From Asticcacaulis sp. MM231 (GTDB lineage Bacteria > Pseudomonadota > Alphaproteobacteria > Caulobacterales > Caulobacteraceae), in contig NZ_OZ075108.1 of assembly GCF_964186625.1 (NCBI RefSeq), positions 2,798,501 through 2,862,500 of the forward strand: a stretch of DNA of 64,000 nucleotides, given 5' to 3'. Below are positions 18,607-29,654 of the stretch, piece after piece. The notes under the pieces were generated by a model that did not search any database, was not told where the DNA came from, and saw only the letters and a list, made by a program, of their open reading frames with translations. Position 1 is the first letter of the stretch, and every line of letters begins with the position of its first letter. Position numbers and translations under genes: made by a program.

Positions 18607-19755
18607 TCAGACCTTGGCGGGCCTGATGCGCATGAGGGCACGCTGGCCCATGGCGTAAACCGCCTTGCCCCATCCCACCAAGCTCACCTCGGTCGAGCGG
18701 ATGACATTGACACGGCGCCGCAAACTCAGGCGCACCTGCTCCACCTTCGGTCTGGCCGGCAGCATGGCCACGGTCGCATCGACCATACGGCTGGCGATAC
18801 GCGGCGTATATTGCAGACTGCCTTCATAACAATTCCCGCCAAAGGTCGTCAACGGTGATTTGTAATCCTCGCCACCTGTGCCGAAATCGAAACTCCTGAT
18901 GCCCTTGGGTGACAATTCGCGGATGATCGCCATGGTCAGCACAATCCCCACCGTATAGCGGTAATAGGCAGGGTCGTAGGCCGGGAACCAGAGATGGACG
19001 CTGTCCTCATTCGCCAGGCTGATTTCTGCAGCCACCAGCTTGCCGTTATGGCGAAAAACACCGGCGCGCAGGCCATAGGCCTCGTCATCGAACACCGCCA
19101 GGTTATCGAGCAGGTCACGCGTCCAGCCGCACTCGAAGATATCGTGCAGGCCACTCTTCTTATATTGCTCACGCTTGAGCGCGATCACCCAGTCGAGGAC
19201 CTCCTGTGTCACCCGCTCCCAGGTAAAATCGAAGCCGCCGAAGTCCTTGGCGATGTTGCGTTCGCAGCGCGCGACATTCTTGAAAAACTTGTGATGCTCA
19301 TGATCCTGTTTGGCGTACCAGGCATCGAAGCCTTCCGACGTATCGGCCACGCGGCGCTGAAGCACCAGCGCTTCCGCCTTTCCGCACATCGGGCCAACCC
19401 AGCCCTGGAAATCGAGCCGTTTGGCTCTGGTCGCCTTCAGCAAGGCCATATAATCGAACGGGCAGCCGGCCTCACCGATCAGTCCGTGATAATCGGTCAT
19501 CGGCGCACCCAACGGCTGCAGTGCGCCGGCACGGATCTGAAACGGGAAATAGCCGACCACACGGCCATTCTGCGCGATTCGCGCCACCGCACCGCCTGGC
19601 ACCTTCGCGCCCATAGCCTGCACGTAGCGGATATCGAAATAGGGACCGGACAGTTCCGGACGCGACGCCACGAAACCCAACCAAAGGCGCGCGTCCTCAG
19701 GCGTCAGGTCCTGCGGACGGAGAATGTCGACCTGGGTTTCCGCATGTCCGCTCAT
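18607..19755 (-). CDS. GNAT-fold acyltransferase of the CelD/BcsL type (HfsK-like)
   Basis: 382 residues. The layout of two GNAT/FemAB-like halves fits the CelD (Acetyltransf_6) family: the C-terminal half holds GLRAGVFRHNGKLVAAEISL and SVHLWFPAYDPAYYRYTVGI, then a characteristic IRSFDFGTGGEDYKS. Caulobacter HfsK, a c-di-GMP-responsive N-acetyltransferase acting on holdfast polysaccharide, has this size and fold. Membership in the family is fairly secure; an HfsK role is inference. No signal peptide, so cytosolic. It lies between the GST gene and rpsJ in the ribosomal cluster, an unusual place. Confidence 0.7.
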   Translation of the reverse strand: MSGHAETQVDILRPQDLTPEDARLWLGFVASRPELSGPYFDIRYVQAMGAKVPGGAVARIAQNGRVVGYFPFQIRAGALQPLGAPMTDYHGLIGEAGCPFDYMALLKATRAKRLDFQGWVGPMCGKAEALVLQRRVADTSEGFDAWYAKQDHEHHKFFKNVARCERNIAKDFGGFDFTWERVTQEVLDWVIALKREQYKKSGLHDIFECGWTRDLLDNLAVFDDEAYGLRAGVFRHNGKLVAAEISLANEDSVHLWFPAYDPAYYRYTVGIVLTMAIIRELSPKGIRSFDFGTGGEDYKSPLTTFGGNCYEGSLQYTPRIASRMVDATVAMLPARPKVEQVRLSLRRRVNVIRSTEVSLVGWGKAVYAMGQRALMRIRPAKV

Positions 19756-19844
19756 CCGATTTTTCGCCTTGTTGCAACCTTTATGAGCGCCGGTTGTAGC
19801 ACGACAGGGTTTACACCCGGCTAAGCGGCAAGGTTAGCCAAGGC

Positions 19845-20486
19845 TTAATCCTGGCTGGGAGGGCCGATAAAGGGCTGCGAAATCGCCTTGAAAACATCGA
19901 GTTGTTCACACTGAGCGCTATGAAACGCCAGGGCCGGCCAGGCCGCGAAATCGATCGCCGGATGGGCTTCGCGCGCGTGGCGCAGGCTGCACGCCAGGAT
20001 GATATCGGCGTGCGTCATCGTGCTACCCAGCAGCCAGCGCGATTTGGCCTCGGCGCGAATATTTTCCAGCACATCAAGCACGGCGCCGATCTGCGTCTGG
20101 CAACGCTCCAACCAGACAGGCGATGTTTCCTTGTGCAGCACCTGTTCGTAAAACAGGGCGATGGCCTTGTCGGAAAAGCCGCTGCTCAACGCTATATAAT
20201 AGAGCGCCTTTTGCCGGTCAGGCCCCGAAGCAGCGATCAGCGGCTCTATAGTGTCGGCCGCCTGCACCTGCTCATCGAGCCAGTCAAGCGCATAGGCGCT
20301 CTCAAGAATGATATCGCCGGTGTCGAGGATCAAGGTCGGCACCCGACGCAACGGGTTAAATGGCGCGATCTTGTCGCCGTCGCCGAAGGTCGACCACGGG
20401 CGATGTTCGAACGTGAAACCGTAGAGCGTCAGGGCAATGCCGACGCGCCGCACGTAGGGACTGTCATATTGGCCGATCAGGATCAT
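19845..20486 (-). CDS. Glutathione S-transferase family protein
   Basis: 213 residues. Thioredoxin-like N-domain (about 1-80): YDSPYVRRVGIALTLYG with a Ser/Pro start in place of the thiol pair, then RVPTLILDTGDIILES containing the cis-Pro and the glutathione gamma-Glu-binding Glu-Ser. An all-helical C-domain follows. Substrate unknown. Its start overlaps the small upstream ORF by 4 bp (ATGA). Confidence 0.88.
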   Translation of the reverse strand: MILIGQYDSPYVRRVGIALTLYGFTFEHRPWSTFGDGDKIAPFNPLRRVPTLILDTGDIILESAYALDWLDEQVQAADTIEPLIAASGPDRQKALYYIALSSGFSDKAIALFYEQVLHKETSPVWLERCQTQIGAVLDVLENIRAEAKSRWLLGSTMTHADIILACSLRHAREAHPAIDFAAWPALAFHSAQCEQLDVFKAISQPFIGPPSQD

Positions 20487-20596
20487 CGTGAGGGCGCCTG
20501 CTGCGCTTGTACGGCATGACTCACACCAACGCCGCTATACATGCCGGCGCACGCCGTGCACATCATCGCGCCCAACAGGATTACAACTATCCGCAT
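20483..20596 (-). CDS. 37-residue exported or lipoprotein-like peptide
   Basis: MRIVVILLGAMMCTACAGMY... starts at 20596 with GGAGAG upstream and overlaps the GST start by 4 bp, suggesting translational coupling. The hydrophobic segment ending in TAC-A resembles a lipoprotein signal, although the lipobox -3 position (Cys) is atypical. No family recognised. The in-frame extension to 20695 crosses an unlikely region and lacks a ribosome binding site. Confidence 0.4.
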   Translation of the reverse strand: MRIVVILLGAMMCTACAGMYSGVGVSHAVQAQQAPSR

Positions 20597-20724
20597 ATTC
20601 TCTCTCCGACAGCCACCCGCGCCTATGATGAGCGGGAGACGCAGAGCTGTCAAAACAAGATTGAAGGCAAAGGGCCACAGGCCCTTTGATCCCATAACTC
20701 GACAGAGATTAATTAGCAGCCTGC

Positions 20725-20770
20725 AAAACTAAAAGACCCCCGGCCCTAAAGCCGGAGGTCTTTTAGTTTT
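20725..20770 (-). terminator. Strong bidirectional terminator after tuf
   Basis: Twenty-base arms (20725-20744 and 20751-20770) pairing at 19 of 20 positions with a 6-nt loop; A-rich and T-rich outer ends give a U-tract on either strand. It separates tuf from the GST/CelD-like genes, ending the str operon. Confidence 0.92.
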
Positions 20771-20834
20771 ATCGGTCGTTATCTAACCACCGTCGCGTAT
20801 CGGGGTCGAGGGGCCAATGGCCCCTCGCCTTCAA

Positions 20835-22025
20835 CTATTCCACGATCTTGGCGACTACGCCGGCGCCGACGGTGCGGCCACCTTCACGGATAGCGAAGCG
20901 CAGCTTCTCTTCCATGGCGATCGGGGTGATCAGTTCAACGTCCAGCTCGGCGTTATCGCCAGGCATGATCATTTCCACGCCTTCGCGCAGGCGGATGATG
21001 CCCGTCACGTCGGTGGTACGGAAGTAGAATTGCGGACGGTAGTTGGTGAAGAACGGGGTGTGACGACCGCCTTCTTCCTTGGTGAGGATGTAGGCTTCAG
21101 CCACGAACTTCGTGTGCGGCGTGATCGAGCCGGGCTTGCAGAGAACCTGGCCGCGCTCAACGTCTTCACGCTTGGTGCCGCGCAGCAGAACGCCGACGTT
21201 GTCACCAGCTTGACCCTGGTCGAGCAGCTTGCGGAACATTTCAACGCCCGTGCAGGTCGTCTTCTGAACCGGACGAATGCCGACGATTTCGACTTCTTCA
21301 CCGACCTTAACGATACCGCGCTCGACGCGGCCCGTCACAACCGTACCACGACCCGAGATCGAGAACACGTCTTCGACCGGCATCAGGAACGGCAGGTCAA
21401 CCGGACGCTCCGGCTGCGGGATGTATTCGTCAACCGTTTGCATCAGAGCCAGGATCGACTGTTCGCCGATTTCCGGGTTCACGCCATCGGTCGCGGCCTT
21501 GGCCGAACCCTTGGTGATGGGGATATCGTCGCCGGGGAACTGATAGGACGACAGAAGCTCACGAACTTCCATTTCAACCAGTTCCAGCAGTTCTTCGTCG
21601 TCAACAAGGTCAACCTTGTTCATGTAAACGACCAGAGCCGGCACGCCGACCTGACGGGCCAGCAGAATGTGCTCGCGCGTTTGCGGCATCGGGCCGTCAG
21701 CGGCCGAAACGACCAGAATCGCGCCGTCCATCTGAGCCGCACCGGTGATCATGTTCTTCACATAGTCGGCGTGGCCCGGGCAATCGACGTGGGCGTAGTG
21801 GCGGTTGGCGGTTTCGTATTCGACGTGCGCCGTGTTGATCGTGATGCCGCGGGCCTTTTCTTCTGGCGCAGCGTCAATGTCGGCATAGTTCTTTGCCGTC
21901 GCGCCGCCGGACTTGGCAAGCGTGATCGTGATCGCGGCCGTCAAAGTCGTCTTGCCATGGTCAACGTGACCAATGGTGCCGATGTTACAGTGAGGCTTCG
22001 AGCGGTTGAATTTTTCCTTGGCCAT
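20835..22025 (-). CDS. tuf: Elongation factor Tu
   Basis: 396 residues. GTPase motifs: [10 protein letters not shown] (G1), [12 protein letters not shown] with the switch Thr (G2), DCPGHADY (G3), NKVD (G4). Domains II and III follow at about 205 and 300, ending GVVAKIVE. It delivers aminoacyl-tRNA to the ribosome. Fourth gene of the str operon, 98 bp after fusA. Only one tuf copy is in the window; alphaproteobacteria often carry a second elsewhere. Confidence 0.99.
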   Translation of the reverse strand: MAKEKFNRSKPHCNIGTIGHVDHGKTTLTAAITITLAKSGGATAKNYADIDAAPEEKARGITINTAHVEYETANRHYAHVDCPGHADYVKNMITGAAQMDGAILVVSAADGPMPQTREHILLARQVGVPALVVYMNKVDLVDDEELLELVEMEVRELLSSYQFPGDDIPITKGSAKAATDGVNPEIGEQSILALMQTVDEYIPQPERPVDLPFLMPVEDVFSISGRGTVVTGRVERGIVKVGEEVEIVGIRPVQKTTCTGVEMFRKLLDQGQAGDNVGVLLRGTKREDVERGQVLCKPGSITPHTKFVAEAYILTKEEGGRHTPFFTNYRPQFYFRTTDVTGIIRLREGVEMIMPGDNAELDVELITPIAMEEKLRFAIREGGRTVGAGVVAKIVE

Positions 22026-22123
22026 TTTTCATCTCCGCCGTAGCGGACCTTCATTCGGTAGGGGGTTGTTTACAAGATTGGCGTGGCCCGTAGCACACAA
22101 AATGTTACGGGCCAATATTTGTT

Positions 22124-24202
22124 TTAGGCGAACTTCTTGATCACTTCGTCGGCGACGTGCTGAGGCACGGGCTCGTAGTGATCGTAGGTCATCGAGAACT
22201 GGGCGCGGCCTTGCGACATGCCCCGCAGGGTGTTCACGTAACCGAACATGTTGGCCAGCGGTACGAAGGCGTCAACGACGATGGCGTTACCGCGCATGTC
22301 CTGCCCCTGGATCATGCCACGACGACCGTTGAGATCGCCGATGACCGAACCAAGATATTCTTCCGGCGTAACCACTTCGACCTTCATGATCGGCTCGAGC
22401 AGCTTGGGGCCGCCCTTTTCACGCAGTTCCTTGAAGGCAGCTCGCGAAGCGATTTCGAAGGCGAGAACCGAGGAGTCGACGTCGTGGAACTTGCCGTCCG
22501 TCAGGGTGGCTTTGAAGTCGATCAGCGGGAAGCCGGCCAGAAGTCCGTTATCCTTGACGGATTCGAGGCCCTTCTGGACGCCCGGGATGTATTCCTTCGG
22601 CACCGCACCGCCGACGATGGCGGATTCGAACACGAAGCCCGAACCGGGTTCGCCGGGTTCAAAGGTGATCATGACGCGGGCGAACTGGCCCGTACCACCG
22701 GTTTGCTTCTTGTGTGTGTAGTCGATTTCCGCGGTGCGGGTGATCGATTCACGATAGGCCACCTGCGGCGCGCCGATGTTGGCTTCCACCTTGTAGGTGC
22801 GCTTCAGGATGTCGATCTTGATGTCGAGGTGAAGTTCGCCCATGCCCTTCAGGATCGTCTGGCCCAACTCGTGGTCGGTCGAAACGGTGAAGGAAGGATC
22901 TTCCGAAGCCAGCTTGGCCAGGGCGACGCCCAGCTTTTCCTGGTCGGCCTTCGACTTGGGCTCAACTGCGATTTCGATAACCGGAGCAGGGAATTCCATG
23001 CGCTCAAGAATGACTGGCGACTTCATCGGATCGCACAGGGTGTCACCGGTGCGGGTATCCTTGAGGCCGGCCAGAGCGACGATGTCGCCGGCATAGGCTT
23101 CCTTGATGTCCTGACGGTCGTTCGAGTGCATAAGCAACATACGGCCAACGCGCTCTTTCTTGTCACGCGTGGTGTTCAGCAGGCCCATGCCGGTTTCCAT
23201 CTTGCCCGAATAGAGACGACAGAAGGTCAAGCTACCAACGAAGGGGTCGTCCATGATCTTGAAGGCGAGCATGGCGAGCGGCTCTTCGTCCGAAGCCTTG
23301 CGTGTGATCGGCTCTTCGGTCTTGTAGTCAATGCCAACGGTCGGCGGCACGTCGATTGGCGACGGCAGGTAATCGACGACGGCGTCGAGCAGGGTTTGAA
23401 CGCCCTTGTTCTTGAAAGCCGAACCGCAGAGGATCGGATAGAAGGTGGCGTTCAGCACGGCCTTGCGGATGCACTTCTTCAGCACGGCTTCCGAAGGCTC
23501 GTTGCCTTCGAGATAAGCTTCCATCGCCTCGTCGTCGCATTCAACGGCGTTGTCGATCAGATACTGGCGGGCTTCCTTAGCCTTTTCCAGCAGATCGGCA
23601 GGGATCTCCATGTCGCGGTAGTTAGCGCCCAGAGCATCGTTGTCCCATACAACGGCCTTCATGCGCACCAGGTCAACCAGACCCGACAGGGTGTTTTCCG
23701 AACCGATCGGGAACTGGATCGGCACAGCCTTAGCGCCGAGACGGTCACGGATCGATTGCACGGAGGCGTCGAAATCGGCGCCGATCTTGTCCATCTTGTT
23801 GACGAACACGATGCGCGGCACGGAGTACTTGTCGGCCTGGCGCCAGACGGTTTCGGTCTGGGGCTCAACACCGGCGTTACCGTCGAGAACGGCGACAGCG
23901 CCATCGAGGACGCGCAGGTTGCGCTCGACTTCGATGGTGAAATCGACGTGGCCCGGGGTGTCGATGATGTTCAGGCGCTTGTCCTGCCAGAACGTGGTCG
24001 TCGCGGCGGACGTGATGGTGATACCACGCTCCTGCTCCTGCTCCATCCAGTCCATCGTGGCGGCGCCATCGTGCACTTCGCCGATCTTGTGGCTCTTGCC
24101 GGTGTAATACAGAATCCGTTCTGTGGTCGTCGTCTTGCCGGCATCAATGTGGGCCATGATGCCGAAGTTACGATAGTCTTCAATCTTATGACTGCGGGGC
24201 AT
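22124..24202 (-). CDS. fusA: Elongation factor G
   Basis: 692 residues, five-domain translocase. G domain: [19 protein letters not shown], then [14 protein letters not shown] and NKMDK; domain IV contains the [14 protein letters not shown] segment and the tip that enters the decoding site. It catalyses GTP-driven translocation and, with RRF, ribosome recycling. Third in the str operon; a 168-bp gap separates it from rpsG. Confidence 0.99.
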   Translation of the reverse strand: MPRSHKIEDYRNFGIMAHIDAGKTTTTERILYYTGKSHKIGEVHDGAATMDWMEQEQERGITITSAATTTFWQDKRLNIIDTPGHVDFTIEVERNLRVLDGAVAVLDGNAGVEPQTETVWRQADKYSVPRIVFVNKMDKIGADFDASVQSIRDRLGAKAVPIQFPIGSENTLSGLVDLVRMKAVVWDNDALGANYRDMEIPADLLEKAKEARQYLIDNAVECDDEAMEAYLEGNEPSEAVLKKCIRKAVLNATFYPILCGSAFKNKGVQTLLDAVVDYLPSPIDVPPTVGIDYKTEEPITRKASDEEPLAMLAFKIMDDPFVGSLTFCRLYSGKMETGMGLLNTTRDKKERVGRMLLMHSNDRQDIKEAYAGDIVALAGLKDTRTGDTLCDPMKSPVILERMEFPAPVIEIAVEPKSKADQEKLGVALAKLASEDPSFTVSTDHELGQTILKGMGELHLDIKIDILKRTYKVEANIGAPQVAYRESITRTAEIDYTHKKQTGGTGQFARVMITFEPGEPGSGFVFESAIVGGAVPKEYIPGVQKGLESVKDNGLLAGFPLIDFKATLTDGKFHDVDSSVLAFEIASRAAFKELREKGGPKLLEPIMKVEVVTPEEYLGSVIGDLNGRRGMIQGQDMRGNAIVVDAFVPLANMFGYVNTLRGMSQGRAQFSMTYDHYEPVPQHVADEVIKKFA

Positions 24203-24370
24203 AGGGGAGCCTCAAAAACTTGTTAAATTGCCCTGCCGCTGCGCGCTTGGGGCACGGCCGGTATATAGATCTCACTTGCAAGTATGCGCGGGCGGTTTAA
24301 CGCAAACCACCCGCGCATGAAAGCAATATTTTCGCTTAAGCGAGAAGCGAACTCCCCGCCCCGCTCCGTC

Positions 24371-24844
24371 CTACCAGCGGTAGTGCGAGAACGCGCGGTT
24401 GGCTTCAGCCATCTTGTGCGTGTCTTCACGCTTCTTGACGGCCGTACCGCGGTTGTTGGCGGCGTCGAGCAGTTCGGCGGCCAGCTTTTCGGTCATGGTA
24501 TTTTCGCCACGCTTGCGGGCGGCGTTCACCAGCCAGCGGATGGCGAGCGCACGACGGCGATCGGGGCGAACTTCGACCGGAACCTGATAGGTGGCACCGC
24601 CGACGCGGCGCGAACGCACTTCGATCGAAGGGGCAACGTTATCGAGGGCCGTGTGGAAGGTCTCGACAGCGGTCGCGTCCTTCTTCTTGGCTTCCAGGAT
24701 GTCGAAGGCGCCGTAGATGATGTTTTCAGCAACAGCTTTTTTGCCTTCGTACATGACGTAGTTCATGAACTTGGTGACGATCAGATCGCCGAACTTGGGG
24801 TCCGGGAGAACGTCGCGCTTCTCAGCGCGGTGACGACGTGACAT
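24371..24844 (-). CDS. rpsG: 30S ribosomal protein S7
   Basis: 157 residues ([36 protein letters not shown]). Primary binder of the 16S 3' major domain and organiser of the head; in E. coli it represses the str operon. 11 bp after rpsL. Tail FSHYRW is standard. Confidence 0.98.
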   Translation of the reverse strand: MSRRHRAEKRDVLPDPKFGDLIVTKFMNYVMYEGKKAVAENIIYGAFDILEAKKKDATAVETFHTALDNVAPSIEVRSRRVGGATYQVPVEVRPDRRRALAIRWLVNAARKRGENTMTEKLAAELLDAANNRGTAVKKREDTHKMAEANRAFSHYRW

Positions 24845-24855
24845 ATTTCTCTACC

Positions 24856-25227
24856 TTACTTAGGACGCTTCGCGCCGTAGTGCGAACGACGTTGCTTACG
24901 GTTCTTGACGCCTTGCGTATCGAGGACGCCGCGCAGGATGTGATAACGGACGCCGGGCAAATCCTTGACGCGGCCGCCACGGATCAGCACCACGGAGTGT
25001 TCTTGCAGGTTGTGACCTTCGCCGGGGATGTAGCAAACGGCTTCGATGCCGGACGTCAGGCGAACCTTGGCGACCTTACGCAGAGCGGAGTTCGGCTTCT
25101 TAGGCGTGGTGGTGTAGACGCGCGTGCAAACGCCGCGACGCTGCGGGCAACCCTTAAGGGCGGGCACCTTGTTGCGCTTGGGCTTGGGCTGGCGTGGCTT
25201 ACGGATAAGCTGGTTAACTGTGGGCAT
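24856..25227 (-). CDS. rpsL: 30S ribosomal protein S12
   Basis: 123 residues ([20 protein letters not shown]). The two lysines that mutate in streptomycin resistance are wild-type: [12 protein letters not shown] and [13 protein letters not shown]. The Asp methylthiolated by RimO is present in the second motif. S12 forms the decoding centre. First gene of the str operon. Confidence 0.98.
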   Translation of the reverse strand: MPTVNQLIRKPRQPKPKRNKVPALKGCPQRRGVCTRVYTTTPKKPNSALRKVAKVRLTSGIEAVCYIPGEGHNLQEHSVVLIRGGRVKDLPGVRYHILRGVLDTQGVKNRKQRRSHYGAKRPK

Positions 25228-25330
25228 CGTGCTCGATGGCTTTCTTCAATATGATCTGTGCCGTTTGGCCGGGCGATCATAGGGTTTCAGGAGTCTCGTG
25301 AAGAGACGGCTTGCTATTCAGGAGGCCCTT

Positions 25331-25377
25331 CACCAAACAAACACAAAAGCCGCAACCTGCGCTATGGAGGTTACGGC
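25331..25377 (-). terminator. Attenuator-like terminator in the rpsL leader
   Basis: Minus-strand stem GCCGTAACCT/AGGTTGCGGC (arms 25377-25368 and 25358-25349, one T-G wobble) with a 9-nt loop, followed by TTTTGTGTTTGTTTGG. It lies between the promoter at 25449-25477 and rpsL. It may instead, or also, terminate the chemoreceptor gene ending at 25586. Confidence 0.65.
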
Positions 25378-25448
25378 GGGGACACAGCCCCTGCATAATG
25401 ATGGATCAGGATGCACTTATGACGGCGCACCTCGAAAATGGTTTGCGG

Positions 25449-25477
25449 GCTATAAAGGAGGAAATGCCGCAGGTCAA
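25449..25477 (-). promoter_or_regulatory. Promoter of the str operon
   Basis: TTGACC (25477-25472), 17-bp spacer, TATAGC (25454-25449), the best promoter match in the region; start expected near 25442, giving a leader of about 215 nt. It sits in the 358-bp gap 25228-25585. A TATGAT element at 25276-25281 could be a second -10, but no good -35 accompanies it. Confidence 0.65.
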
Positions 25478-25585
25478 GGCGAGAGTCTGCTTTCCTGCGT
25501 CCTGACTAAAGCCGATCACTGATGCGATACCTTAACGCGAGAGGATTCATCTCACGCGCACCGAGCGCCCTCCAAGACGTTAGAC

Positions 25586-27547
25586 TTACGAAGCCCGGTT
25601 CAACCGGTTAAGAAAATCCGCTACGCGGCCACTTAAAGCGTCGGCCTGATGCGAGACGGACTGAGACGAACCAAGCAGGTGCGCCGATGCTTCTTCGCTA
25701 TGGGATGTGAATGACGAAACCTTTTCAAGATTTTCGCTGATCATACGGGTGCCATCGGCGGCAAAGGCCATATTGCGGGCGATATCCTGAGTGGTTACGG
25801 TCTGCTCTTCAACCGCCGCCGCCACTGAGGTGGTCGCGCTGGTGATGGCATCAACGGCCGTCCGGATATCCGCAAGCACGCTGATAATGTCCCTGGTAGC
25901 GACCCGCATGTCATCGATCACCACATTGATCTCACCGATAGATCGATGGGTCTGGTTCGCAAGGCTTTTGACTTCCCCTGCGACCACGGCAAAGCCACGC
26001 CCCGCCTCCCCTGCCCGAGCCAACTCAATCGTCGCATTGAGGGCAAGGAGGTTTATCTGGCTTGAAATGTCGCCGATCACCGTCGTCACCTCGGTTACCC
26101 TGTCTGACGCGCCGGATAGTTTTTGCGCGACCAGATCGGCATCCATAACTTTTTGAAACAACTCCGACACCAGCCGGTTGGCTGTCTGCACCTGTTCGGA
26201 AATTTCGCGGATGGAAGCGACCATTTCCTCAGCCGCCGCCGCAACGGTCTGGACGCTGGAGGTGGTCTGACTTGCTGCCGAAGAGGCTGAAACCGCCAGA
26301 TCTGCACTTTTTTTAAGTTCCCCAGAGACCGTTTCAGCGATCTGAGACATGTCTACGGCTGAGGCCGCCAGACCGGCAACCACATCCTGAACCCTAACCT
26401 CAAACTCCTGACTGAGTTGCGCCTGGTCGGTCACGATATCCCACAACAGCATAGCGCCAGCATACTCGCCTCTATGATCCTGCACGGCTGAGATCTGCAG
26501 GTCGATGCTCTCCTCACCCAGTCGAATACGCGCCCGGTGTGGAAGGTTGTCTGCATTCGCCAACAAACGTCGCTGGTGTTCTGGGGTCTTGTGGAACATA
26601 TCAATTGAACGACCGACCAAGGTGCCATCATAAGAGGGAAAATGCCCCTTCAAGCGATCCAGCAGACCCTGGGTTGCCGCATTAACATAGCTGATCGTGA
26701 AATCATTATGCACATCAACAGCCATCACCGGGGTCGGCATGGCCTGAACCATATTATTGACGAGAAAGGCTTGTTTTGCCGTCCCCCTAAGCGTTTCGGT
26801 CGCGCGGGCCAGTATACCGATTTCGTCCCGGCGGGCTGCAAAAGGCACGTCAACATCGGTGTCGCCCCCCGCAATGCGGGCAATACCCTGCGACAAGCCG
26901 GCTAATGGACGCAGGACATCCCGCCACAGGAAGACGCTTGTGGCGACCACGCTGGCCACGGCCAGGACCGACAAAAGAATGACCAGGGCGCCTATACGGC
27001 CTTCGTCCTCAGCGGCCCGCGCCTCCGTAGCTGTCATCCAGACCGCAATCTGCTCGGATAAGGCCTCGTTGCTGTCTTCCATAGCCGAAAACTGCTGCTC
27101 AAAAAGCGCCGTGTCGACAGATGTCCCGGGCCCTGGTGGCGCTTTCGCGACCGACGTAATTATAGCCTCGCCGGCAGAGCGATAGTCGTTCAAACTCTTT
27201 AGAGCCGTGTCAAAGCGCACCTTGAGATCGCTTGGCAAGGCTTCGGCCTGATTCTGCTTCAGGTTGTCGCCAAACTTAGCGGCGTGGGCCTGAAAGTCCT
27301 GCTGCGCACGAGATAACTCAGCCTCCGCGCCACGGTGCTGCGCGACCAAAGCCGCCAACACATCTGCGCGCATGGCGTCGTGCATCATATCGCCTTCCAT
27401 ATGCCGCTGGGTTATCCTGGAAATAGCCGAGGCCTGTTGCATATGGGTTCTGGACAATTGACCAGCCTGCCAATTCGCGGACGCCATACCCGCGACCAGG
27501 AGGGCGCTTATCGTCCCAAGAATGATAAATTTGCCACGAAGCTGCAT
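25586..27547 (-). CDS. Methyl-accepting chemotaxis protein, membrane type, HAMP-PAS-MCP
   Basis: 653 residues. TM1 at the N-terminus ([17 protein letters not shown]), a helical periplasmic sensor of about 160 residues, TM2 ([20 protein letters not shown]), HAMP ([17 protein letters not shown] to about 255), a PAS-like domain (about 270-385, [19 protein letters not shown]) and the signalling domain with the hairpin tip [21 protein letters not shown]. Methylation helices flank the tip. It transmits ligand signals to CheA/CheW; ligand unknown. No CheB/CheR tail pentapeptide is seen. Monocistronic-looking; transcribed toward the str operon. Confidence 0.93.
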   Translation of the reverse strand: MQLRGKFIILGTISALLVAGMASANWQAGQLSRTHMQQASAISRITQRHMEGDMMHDAMRADVLAALVAQHRGAEAELSRAQQDFQAHAAKFGDNLKQNQAEALPSDLKVRFDTALKSLNDYRSAGEAIITSVAKAPPGPGTSVDTALFEQQFSAMEDSNEALSEQIAVWMTATEARAAEDEGRIGALVILLSVLAVASVVATSVFLWRDVLRPLAGLSQGIARIAGGDTDVDVPFAARRDEIGILARATETLRGTAKQAFLVNNMVQAMPTPVMAVDVHNDFTISYVNAATQGLLDRLKGHFPSYDGTLVGRSIDMFHKTPEHQRRLLANADNLPHRARIRLGEESIDLQISAVQDHRGEYAGAMLLWDIVTDQAQLSQEFEVRVQDVVAGLAASAVDMSQIAETVSGELKKSADLAVSASSAASQTTSSVQTVAAAAEEMVASIREISEQVQTANRLVSELFQKVMDADLVAQKLSGASDRVTEVTTVIGDISSQINLLALNATIELARAGEAGRGFAVVAGEVKSLANQTHRSIGEINVVIDDMRVATRDIISVLADIRTAVDAITSATTSVAAAVEEQTVTTQDIARNMAFAADGTRMISENLEKVSSFTSHSEEASAHLLGSSQSVSHQADALSGRVADFLNRLNRAS

Positions 27548-27698
27548 CGGGTTAGTCTCTCCGAGTTATGCCTTAAGTTTCAATCAAGAAAGGCGAATTT
27601 CATCCTTCAAAAATCTTGCATATTCCCCGGAAGAACGAGGCAATATGCTTAAGTCAGCCTTGGCATAACCGCATTATCGATCATGGCCGAAGTGCCTT

Positions 27699-29178
27699 TT
27701 ATGCCACAAGGCGTTCGACATTGATCTTCACATCCCCTGACGCGGTGACCACGGCGCCAAACGCCCCTGTTATCCGGATTAGGCTATTCTCGATGTCTTG
27801 AATCGCCGACACGGCGGATTGCATATTCGAGGAAATCTCACCCGTCACCGCATGCTGCTCCTCGATCGCGCTGGCAACATTGCCGACACTGTCAAGCACG
27901 TGGGTCAGAGAGTTCTGAAATGAGGTTGAGGGCGGCCGCCACCTCACCACTGATCGATTGGATCCTGGCAATTTCGTCGCCAATGGTCTTGGTAGAGGTC
28001 GACGCCTGATTGGCTAGTGACTTGACCTCGGAGGCCACAACCGCAAAGCCTTTACCGGCTTCTCCGGCGCGGGCCAACTCTATGGTTGCGTTCAGCGCCA
28101 GGAGATTTATCTGGGAGGCGATGTCCTGAATGAACGTCACTACACTGTTCATGGACTCGGCCGATGTCGCCAGGCTGGCGGCAGAGCCGTTGGCCGTCTC
28201 AGCATGGCGGAACACGCTCTCAACACCTGACTTCGCCGCCGTCATGCTTTCGGCGATTTCACGAACACTCGCACTAAGCTCCTCGGCCGCCGCCGCGACG
28301 GCATTGACCATGGCGCTGGTTTCGGTCGACGCGCTCGACGCGCCAGAGGCCATTTGATTAGCGCCATCCATCTGGGAGAGCACATCGCCAAGCTGACCGT
28401 CGATGGCCCGACCGATCGTGTCATTGGCCAACCTACGCTCAACACCGGGGGTGACGTCGGTCGCGAATTTCACCACCTTGATGACGGCGCCCGTGTCGTC
28501 GAAAATCGGGTTATAGGACGCCTGGATATAAGCGATCTTACCGCCTTTGCCGATCCGGCGGAATTCGTCGGCAATGAACTCGCCTGCCGCTAACCTCGAC
28601 CAGAAACGCTTATAGTCTGGAGAGGCCACATAGGTCGGGTCGCAGAACATCTGGTGGTGATGGCCCTTGATCTCATCCAGACGATATCCAAGGACGTCCA
28701 GAAAGTTTTCATTCGCGGCAAGGACTGTTCCATCCGGGCTGAATTCGATGACGGCTTGAGCGCGGTCAATGGCCGCCATCTTGCCGATTGAATCCAGTTC
28801 CCGCAGCTTCGTCTCCGTAATGTCGGCAGCAAATTTGATAACCTTACATACCCGGCCCTTGCGATCGATGATCGGATTGTAGGTCGCCTGCAGCCAAACG
28901 ACACGTCCGCCACGGCCCACGCGCTTAAAGGCGCCCGATTGAAACGTCCCGGACGACAGGTTCCGCCAGAACTGCCGATAGACGTCGCTGCTGACAAAAG
29001 CCTGGTCGCAGAAGATTTCATGGTGCTTGCCGACAATCTCATCGAAGCTATACCCCATAACCTGGAGAAAGTTGGCATTGGCTTTGATCACACGCCCGTC
29101 TGGCGTGAACTCGATGACCGCTTGCGAGGCGTCGATAGCGGCTACGATAGCCTTAAGGTCATTGATAAAATCAAACAT
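27699..29178 (-). pseudogene. PAS-PAS methyl-accepting chemotaxis protein with frameshift
   Basis: ATG 29178 ([11 protein letters not shown]) has AGGTGG upstream. No TM segment; two tandem PAS domains (about 10-120 and 130-245, each with the YNPI(I/F)D core and K(F/V)..D(I/V)T end) precede an MCP signalling domain ([20 protein letters not shown]). The main frame stops at 27892 after ISELSDPRA, while the homologous continuation ([20 protein letters not shown] and onward to NVERLVA) is in another frame down to 27699. The shift lies near 27910-27925 (one extra or two missing bases). PAS-MCPs of this type are usually heme/oxygen or redox sensors; that role is inference. Either a recent null allele or a sequencing error. 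Confidence 0.85.
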
Positions 29179-29229
29179 TTTAACCACCTGCATACGAGTT
29201 ACATCGGCGAGGCTGTTCTCGCAGGACAC

Positions 29230-29654
29230 AACATTATGAATAATGGTGTTATCAAAACCCCTAATGGATAGTTAAAAGCAACGGTCACGTGAGACAAATT
29301 GCCTCATAAAGCATAAAATATGCTCGCGTTTCGACATCTTCCAACAGACGTCCGTCGAATATCAAAAGCGGAATTGCGTTGCTCGACGCCCCCGATGGCC
29401 CACCCAGCAGGGGCTTACACGCTTGGGGAGGCGGCTTGCCAAACAGGTGGCCCTTCCGCTGTCGCAGGTTATTGAGAGTGCCGTAGGGGCGCTTGAACGC
29501 CAGTCCTTCAATGATCGTATTCGCGCTGCGGCTCAGCGGCTCGACTTACAATCGGAAAATCCAAGAAACGCAATAGCAAGGCCAAACGTATAGACTATGC
29601 CAATGCTTTAATCGGGCAGGTTTGAACTGCCGAAAATTCGAGGGGAAACTTCTG
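29230..29654. other. Gene-poor interval before the island
   Basis: 425 bp upstream of the chemoreceptor. On the plus strand an unstarted open frame (about 29345-29578) reads ...RLGRRLAKQVALPLSQVIES then ALERQSFNDRIRAAAQRL and stops; it may be the tail of a decayed gene but I recognise no family. Nothing else is supported. Confidence 0.3.

Noticed and set aside
22157..24226. Long plus-strand open frame (about 690 codons) opposite fusA
   Set aside because: Antisense shadow of a highly conserved gene with G/C-rich third positions; no homology and no ribosome binding site. The same holds for plus-strand frames at 4297-6237 and 20817-22043.
25298..25522. Possible leader peptide in the rpsL upstream region
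   Set aside because: Open frames here are on the wrong strand for rpsL and lack a start with Shine-Dalgarno.
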